Source of the DNA: Colwellia sp. BRX10-3
Lineage (GTDB): Bacteria > Pseudomonadota > Gammaproteobacteria > Enterobacterales > Alteromonadaceae
Direction: 5' to 3'
Assembly: GCF_014077505.1 (NCBI RefSeq)
Contig: NZ_JACGWA010000001.1
Location: 806,001-870,000 of the forward strand
Length of the DNA stretch: 64,000 nt
The notes beneath the pieces are model-generated. The model searched no databases. It was given only the letters and a program-made list of their open reading frames with translations, and was not told the DNA's origin. A program made the translations under genes and the position numbers. The stretch's first letter is position 1. Every line of letters begins with the position of its first letter. Positions 59,138-64,000 of this stretch are shown one piece after another.

Positions 59138-59866
59138 ATGTTAGAAAACAAAGAGCAACAAAAAGTCCCTAATGTTACTTTCACATTAAGAGCAAACGAC
59201 GAGTGGACAACGCGCAGTAGTGATGAAATTTTCAACGATAAAACTGTAGTAGTTTTTTCATTACCAGGTGCTTTTACACCAACATGTTCATCTTCACATT
59301 TACCACGTTATAACGAATTAGCACCAACACTATTCAAAAATGGCGTTGATGAAATTATTTGTATGTCAGTTAATGACACTTTCGTGATGAACGCTTGGGC
59401 AGAACATCAAGATGCAGACAACATTAGTTTTATACCTGACGGTAACGGCCAATTTACTGACGCCATGGGCATGTTAGTTGATAAGGCTGACATTGGTTTT
59501 GGTAAGCGTAGCTGGCGTTATGCGATGCTAGTTAAAAATGGCATCATTGAAAAAATGTTTATCGAACCTGATTTACCAGGTGACCCGTTTGAAGTATCTG
59601 ACGCTGACACTATGTTAAAGCATATTAATCCGTCAGACTGTCAAACATCAGCTATTACGGTTTTTAGCAAGCCTTCTTGCCCATATTGTAAGAAAGCAAA
59701 AGCATTATTAACTGAAAAAGGCTTAACATTTGAAGAATTAGAAGTTGGCAAAGATGTTAACTTAACAATGTTTAAAGCTATAACTAACGCTGACACAGTG
59801 CCGCAAATTTTTATCGACGGACTACATATTCGTGGCAGCGAAGCATTAGAAGTTCACTTTAGTTAA
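59138..59866 (+). CDS. peroxiredoxin-glutaredoxin hybrid peroxidase
   Basis: Reduces hydrogen and alkyl peroxides with glutathione, using its own glutaredoxin domain as electron donor. The 242-residue protein joins a Prx5-type peroxiredoxin (1-165; peroxidatic C50 in PGAFTPTCSSSHLP) to a glutaredoxin (172-242; C181-P-Y-C184 in FSKPSCPYCKKAKALL, then TVPQIFIDG). This matches the Haemophilus hybrid Prx in size and active sites. ATG at 59138 has CGGAG six bases upstream; an earlier start at 59063 would add an unrelated leader. A terminator follows. Likely oxidative-stress gene; OxyR control is not shown. Confidence 0.94.
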   Translation: MLENKEQQKVPNVTFTLRANDEWTTRSSDEIFNDKTVVVFSLPGAFTPTCSSSHLPRYNELAPTLFKNGVDEIICMSVNDTFVMNAWAEHQDADNISFIPDGNGQFTDAMGMLVDKADIGFGKRSWRYAMLVKNGIIEKMFIEPDLPGDPFEVSDADTMLKHINPSDCQTSAITVFSKPSCPYCKKAKALLTEKGLTFEELEVGKDVNLTMFKAITNADTVPQIFIDGLHIRGSEALEVHFS

Positions 59867-59904
59867 CCTTAAGTACAACGAAATAAGTTAAATTTAGCTT
59901 AACG

Positions 59905-59939
59905 ATTAAAAACGACGCATTAGCGTCGTTTTTTTTTAT
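59905..59939 (+). terminator. rho-independent terminator
   Basis: AACGACGC (59911-59918) pairs with GCGTCGTT (59923-59930), followed by a run of eight or nine Ts. It follows the Prx-Grx gene by about 45 bases. Confidence 0.92.
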
Positions 59940-60005
59940 TTTTGCTTTTTAACTATTTGCCAACGCCATGGTAGAATAACGACTAAAATTGCTAAGGCCA
60001 AAAAT

Positions 60006-60248
60006 ATGGATCATCAACCCTACAATCCACTGCACGGAGTAACGTTAAAAGCTATCGTGACACAATTAGTCGAACATTTTGGTTTCCCATATCTTGGCAA
60101 GGAAATAAAAATTCGCTGTTTTACTGATGATCCCAGCATTAACTCAAGCTTAAAATTTCTCAGAAAAACCCCTTGGGCTAGAGAAAAAGTTGAAGCGCTT
60201 TATATTCAACACAAAAGCAAACTTAGCGATGAAAACGAATCTGCTTGA
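60006..60248 (+). CDS. VF530 family (DUF2132) protein
   Basis: An 80-residue protein of the VF530 family, named after a Vibrio fischeri structure and proposed to bind DNA. The family motif is near complete: YNPLHGVTLKAIVTQLVEHFG, then IKIRCFTDDPSINSSLKFLRKT (seen as CFTDDPSINSSLKFLRKT), then PWAREKVEALYI. Length is normal. Function is not established. It stands alone between the peroxidase gene and purU, with a 90-base gap to purU, and may share a transcript with it. Confidence 0.92.
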   Translation: MDHQPYNPLHGVTLKAIVTQLVEHFGFPYLGKEIKIRCFTDDPSINSSLKFLRKTPWAREKVEALYIQHKSKLSDENESA

Positions 60249-60335
60249 AATAGCATTAGCATATAGCACAAAAGTATTTATCAAAATGACCAGAAAGTGC
60301 CAAACTGCTGGCATATAATCACAGAAATTTTCCAT

Positions 60336-61196
60336 ATGACAAACACTCATCATTACATTCTAACTTGGCAATGCCCTGACACTTCCGGCGTGCTAGCAAA
60401 AGTCAGCCAAAGCTTATTCCAACACGGCGCTTTTATTACTGAAACTAGCCAATACAGTGATCCTTATACCGATACATTTTTTTCACGTATTGCTTTTGAT
60501 GACCGCGAGCTAACCGTTAGCTTTGAAGAGTTTAGCCAAGCTATTGAACTTCTAGCTAAGCCTTTAAATATGAATTATCAACTACGGGAAAAAGCCAACT
60601 TCCCTAATGTGGTTATTGCCGTTTCTAAAGATGACCATTGTTTAGTTTCATTGCTCACTAAATGGAAGGCTGGCGTATTACCGGTCAATATCGTTGCTAT
60701 TACTTCAAATCATCAAGACTGTCAGGCGCTTGCACAATGGCATAATGTGCCATTTCATCACTTACCGGTAAATAAAGACAATAAAGCACAACAAGAGCAA
60801 GCGTTATTAGATATTTATCAGCAATATAATGGCGATTTACTGGTACTTGCTCGCTATATGCAAATATTGTCAGATGAACTTTGTAACAGCTTACGTGGCC
60901 AAGCAATTAATATTCACCACTCTTTTTTGCCAAGCTTCAAAGGCGCAAAACCTTATCACCAAGCTCATAAACGTGGTGTTAAAATCATTGGCGCTACCGC
61001 ACACTATGTTACAGCTGTTCTTGATGAAGGGCCGATAATTGTTCAAGAAGTAAAACCTATCAATCATGCTTTTACCATTGAGCAAATGGTACATTTAGGT
61101 CACGATTTAGAAGCAACCGCCTTATGCCATGCCGTAAAAATGCATGCCGAGCAACGCATCTGTATCAATAAAGATAAAACCGTTATTTTAAATTAA
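60336..61196 (+). CDS. purU: formyltetrahydrofolate deformylase
   Basis: Hydrolyses 10-formyl-THF to formate and THF, balancing the one-carbon pool and feeding formate to PurT. The 286-residue protein has an N-terminal ACT domain (about 5-80, TWQCPDTSGVLAKVSQSLF) and a C-terminal formyltransferase-type domain with LVLARYMQILSDELC, INIHHSFLPSFKGAKPYHQ (catalytic Asn and His), VKIIGATAHYV and LDEGPIIVQ (catalytic Asp). All align with E. coli PurU. I chose ATG at 60336, where homology begins; an upstream ATG at 60297 adds 13 unrelated residues. Confidence 0.94.
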   Translation: MTNTHHYILTWQCPDTSGVLAKVSQSLFQHGAFITETSQYSDPYTDTFFSRIAFDDRELTVSFEEFSQAIELLAKPLNMNYQLREKANFPNVVIAVSKDDHCLVSLLTKWKAGVLPVNIVAITSNHQDCQALAQWHNVPFHHLPVNKDNKAQQEQALLDIYQQYNGDLLVLARYMQILSDELCNSLRGQAINIHHSFLPSFKGAKPYHQAHKRGVKIIGATAHYVTAVLDEGPIIVQEVKPINHAFTIEQMVHLGHDLEATALCHAVKMHAEQRICINKDKTVILN

Positions 61197-61301
61197 ATTT
61201 AATACCAATAGTTAGCTGCTAAGGCTGACTTTCAAGCTGTTTTATTCAGATAACTCTGCTACATTGGAGCACAAATATCTAGTCAACATTTGTGCGCCAA
61301 T

Positions 61302-63095
61302 ATGATCCAATATCAAATTTCCCCTCTTACCCCAAATAGTCATTTATTTGAGGTTTTATTATCTTTTAAAAGTATACCGGGTCAAAGTTACACCTTATCT
61401 TTACCTGCCTGGTTACCCGGCAGTTATATGATTCGGGACTTTGCCAAGAATATTACCGAAATTTGCGTATTTAACAGCAACCAACAAGCCATTGGCATAA
61501 GCAAAATCGATAAACAAACTTGGTCATTGCAAGCAAGCGATGAACAGGTTGAAGTACGTTACCAAATTTTTGCCTTTGACCTATCAGTTCGCACGGCTTA
61601 TTTAGATAGCCAACGTGGTTTTTTCAATGGCAGTTCGACTTTTTTACAAGTTCATGAATTAAGTGACTTAGCATGCGAGCTAACAATTCAGCCATCAAAG
61701 TTAGCCGAGCATAGCAAATGGCGAGTGGCTACTGGATTAACGCGAGCAAACGAAACTAAAAAGTACCAGTTCGGGCGATATATTGCCGACAATTATCAAC
61801 ATTTAATTGACTGCCCAGTAGCGATAGGTGAGTTTGATAGCACAGAGTTTACCGTCGATGGTGTAGTTCATCATTTAGTTTTCACCAGTAAACATTACGG
61901 CGACACACAAAGATTGGCTGATGATCTGAGCAAATTATGCCAACATCACATCAGCATATTTGGTGAAGCGCCTTTTAAAGAATACTGGTTTATTACCCAT
62001 TTGCTCGCTAATGGTTTTGGTGGTTTAGAGCACAAAAACTCTACCATTTTACAGGCGGGTCGCTTCGATTTGTCCAACCCACAACAATCATCAACTGAGC
62101 GCACTGAAGACTATAGAACCTTCTTAAGTCTGTGCTCGCATGAATATTTTCATGCCTGGAATGTTTGTCGAATAAAACCAAAAGAATTTATCCCTTACGA
62201 TTTAAAACAAGAAAGCTACACCAAGCAATTATGGGCTTTCGAGGGCATTACCTCTTACTACGATGACTTTTCACTTTTCCGCACAGGTTTAATTAACTTC
62301 GATGAGTATTTGGCAATAATAGCGAAAAATTCTACTCGAGTTAATCGCGGCGTTGGGGAATTAAAACAAAGTATAACCGCTTCAAGTTTTGACGCTTGGA
62401 CTAAGTTTTATCAACAAGGTCCAGATGCCGTAAACAATATTGTCAGTTACTACGCCAAAGGGGCGATTATTGCTTTATGGTTAGATTTAACCATTCGCAG
62501 CAAATCAAATAACCAATATAGTTTAGATACCTTGATGCGAGAATTATGGATCCATTTTGGTCGTACTAATATCGGCACCCGTGAAGACGATTTTATCAAC
62601 ATTGCTAACGTGCTTTGCGGTGAAGATATTTCATCAACATTTAAACACTATTTATATAGCAACGAGCGCATAGATTTAACCGCAGATCTGGCAAATTATG
62701 GTGTCGAACTACAAAAACAAAAATTCAAAAAATTAAACAGTTTAGAAACGACTTCTGCATCGCATTACCACGCTTACTTAGGCGCACAATATAAAGCACA
62801 AGCATTTGGACTAGTAATCACTCAAGTGCTTGAAAAATCGCCGGCCGCAAATGCGGGATTAGCCGTAAACGATATTCTAATCGCGGTAGATAAAGTTAAA
62901 GTTACTGAACAGTCAATACAAGCTTTGCTTGATCATCTACCGGCCAACAGTGAACTAATTTGTCACTTCTTTAGAGACGATCAATTGCTAACATCAACAT
63001 TGAAAGTCATTGACTCACCTTTAGCTGGCATCGCGTTTAAAGTCGTTGATGAAAACTTAGTCAAACGCTGGCAGGATATTATATCAATCGAGTAA
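61302..63095 (+). CDS. M61 family aminopeptidase with PDZ domain
   Basis: A 597-residue zinc metallopeptidase of the M61 (glycyl aminopeptidase) family. The N-terminal domain (1-175) has SLPAWLPGSYMIRDFAKNI; the catalytic domain has GFGGLEHKNST near 240 and the zinc motif H280-E-x-x-H284 in SHEYFHAWNVCRIKP, with the downstream FEGITSYYDD carrying the third ligand; a PDZ domain lies near 500-570 (GLVITQVLEKSPAANAGL). No signal peptide is visible, so it is probably cytosolic. I chose ATG at 61302; a TTG four codons earlier is possible. Not linked to neighbours. Confidence 0.92.
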   Translation: MIQYQISPLTPNSHLFEVLLSFKSIPGQSYTLSLPAWLPGSYMIRDFAKNITEICVFNSNQQAIGISKIDKQTWSLQASDEQVEVRYQIFAFDLSVRTAYLDSQRGFFNGSSTFLQVHELSDLACELTIQPSKLAEHSKWRVATGLTRANETKKYQFGRYIADNYQHLIDCPVAIGEFDSTEFTVDGVVHHLVFTSKHYGDTQRLADDLSKLCQHHISIFGEAPFKEYWFITHLLANGFGGLEHKNSTILQAGRFDLSNPQQSSTERTEDYRTFLSLCSHEYFHAWNVCRIKPKEFIPYDLKQESYTKQLWAFEGITSYYDDFSLFRTGLINFDEYLAIIAKNSTRVNRGVGELKQSITASSFDAWTKFYQQGPDAVNNIVSYYAKGAIIALWLDLTIRSKSNNQYSLDTLMRELWIHFGRTNIGTREDDFINIANVLCGEDISSTFKHYLYSNERIDLTADLANYGVELQKQKFKKLNSLETTSASHYHAYLGAQYKAQAFGLVITQVLEKSPAANAGLAVNDILIAVDKVKVTEQSIQALLDHLPANSELICHFFRDDQLLTSTLKVIDSPLAGIAFKVVDENLVKRWQDIISIE

Positions 63096-63237
63096 ATTTG
63101 CTTTGTAAACTAAAGCGTACGTAATTGCTGACAACATTTAGCAACTAAACTAACTGGAAAATTAGGGTGCATTATCGAGTTATGGTAAAAATTACCTCAT
63201 TCGAGATTCGCTCATTTATAATTTAAGTAATAACACT

Positions 63238-63771
63238 ATGATTAATTTAAAACGCTTCCACCATGTGGCTTATCGATGTAAAGACGCCAAAGAAACGGTT
63301 GATTGGTATAAAAAACATTTAAATATGGAACTCACTGTCGCCATTGCAGAAAACGAGGTGCCATCAACAAAAGCGCCAGATCCTTATATGCATATATTTT
63401 TAGACGCTGGCATGGGCAATGTTTTGGCATTTTTTGAAATTCCCAATTCTCCTGACATGGGCCGCGATGAAAACACGCCACAATGGGTACAACATATTGC
63501 CTTAGAAGTTGAAGACTTTGACGCCTTAGTTTCAGCAAAAAGCGATTTACAAGCACATGGGTTAGACGTTTTAGGTCCGGTAAATCATGGTGTGTTTAAA
63601 TCTATTTATTTCTTTGATCCTAATGGTCATCGCTTAGAATTAGCGGCAAATACCGGTACGGTTGAACAGTATGCTGAACTTAAACGAGTTGCACCATTGA
63701 TGGTTGAAGAATGGTCGAAAACTAAAAAAGCACCCACACATGCCGCTTGGTTGCATCAACAAGACGATTAA
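63238..63771 (+). CDS. VOC family metalloenzyme-like protein
   Basis: A 177-residue glyoxalase/bleomycin-resistance/dioxygenase-superfamily protein. Two beta-alpha-beta-beta-beta modules are visible: RFHHVAYRCKDAKETVDWYKKHLNMEL at the N-terminus (HHVAYR gives one metal His) and VQHIALEVEDFDALVSAKSDL near 84-104 (second His), with FDPNGHRLELAAN near 125-137 giving the Glu. The metal ligand set is therefore intact. Substrate unknown; relatives include extradiol dioxygenases. No strong ribosome site is seen. The remaining 229 bases to the window end hold nothing I can identify. Confidence 0.87.
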   Translation: MINLKRFHHVAYRCKDAKETVDWYKKHLNMELTVAIAENEVPSTKAPDPYMHIFLDAGMGNVLAFFEIPNSPDMGRDENTPQWVQHIALEVEDFDALVSAKSDLQAHGLDVLGPVNHGVFKSIYFFDPNGHRLELAANTGTVEQYAELKRVAPLMVEEWSKTKKAPTHAAWLHQQDD

Positions 63772-64000
63772 TGCACAAAATAGCGCTACAGCCCCTATTA
63801 ACGAAGAGCTTCGTAAATAAGGGCAATAGAAAAACCACCTACACATTTAGCCTTTTTTGTAAGACATTGCCCATTAAAAATCAAAACTAAAAAATTAAAT
63901 TACATTTATTAACAAAATTATTACAATTAAAAACAATGACTTGCTGAATATTTGATTTTAGGGCAATAAACAATAGCAAAAACAGCTTGATGCATTACTA

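Noticed and set aside
63772-64000. Possible gene at the right edge
   Set aside because: No open frame with homology or ribosome site on either strand; AT-rich spacer only.

Overview
The window reads as chromosomal DNA of a marine gammaproteobacterium of the Alteromonadales, most likely Colwelliaceae (Colwellia or Thalassotalea type). The evidence is low GC, protein sequences close to those of Enterobacteria and Shewanella in core genes (uvrA, pssA, tyrS, pabA), the tyrS / M23 peptidase / anmK block, the mpl-ubiX pair, the srkA-dsbA pair and the astC-astA-astD arginine block. The genus is an inference; no rRNA or tRNA gene is present to confirm it. I found no insertion sequence, CRISPR array, integrase, toxin-antitoxin pair or prophage.

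Layout. 1-3.1 kb: the 5' end of a gamma-glutamylcyclotransferase-like gene cut by the window edge, small unknown proteins, an RraB-like protein and a lipoprotein pair. 3.2-9.7 kb: tyrS divergent from an M23 endopeptidase-anmK operon, a YfcH-like epimerase and two small STAS-like proteins. 9.8-22.1 kb: ssb, thioesterase, a 2-oxoglutarate oxygenase, a periplasmic binding protein, pssA, fadH, a GreA-like factor, a YajR-like exporter and uvrA; the ssb and uvrA genes, often close together in relatives, are separated here by metabolic genes. 22.2-30.5 kb: a split membrane/spermidine-synthase-like pair, PaiB-like and RluF genes, an FMN reductase, and an eight-gene minus-strand run of small enzymes and membrane proteins. 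30.8-37 kb: a secreted 1101-residue propeller-amidohydrolase, then mpl and ubiX.

37-48.3 kb is a metabolic block: a YcbX-like MOSC-ferredoxin protein in an operon with 5-oxoprolinase genes pxpABC, then pabA, an HDOD protein, and astC/argD-astA-astD followed by a DUF1338 (2-oxoadipate dioxygenase-like) gene. 48.5-51.8 kb is the least familiar stretch: an unknown 122-residue protein, a divergent SSB-like protein that appears to hold two OB folds and no acidic tail, and a secreted-propeller / membrane / SHOCT protein. 52-58.8 kb: a TVP38 protein, ccoG-srkA-dsbA on the minus strand, and hutG-hutF with a HutC-like operator. 59-64 kb: a peroxiredoxin-glutaredoxin fusion, a VF530 protein, purU, an M61 peptidase and a VOC protein.

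Most of the window is ordinary core genome. Observations most worth a second look are the tandem-OB SSB paralogue and its neighbours, a 32-bp perfect palindrome centred on a stop codon, the split spermidine-synthase-like pair, the GreA-like factor and the hutG operator. All family assignments are by eye from motifs and remembered homologues; no search was run.
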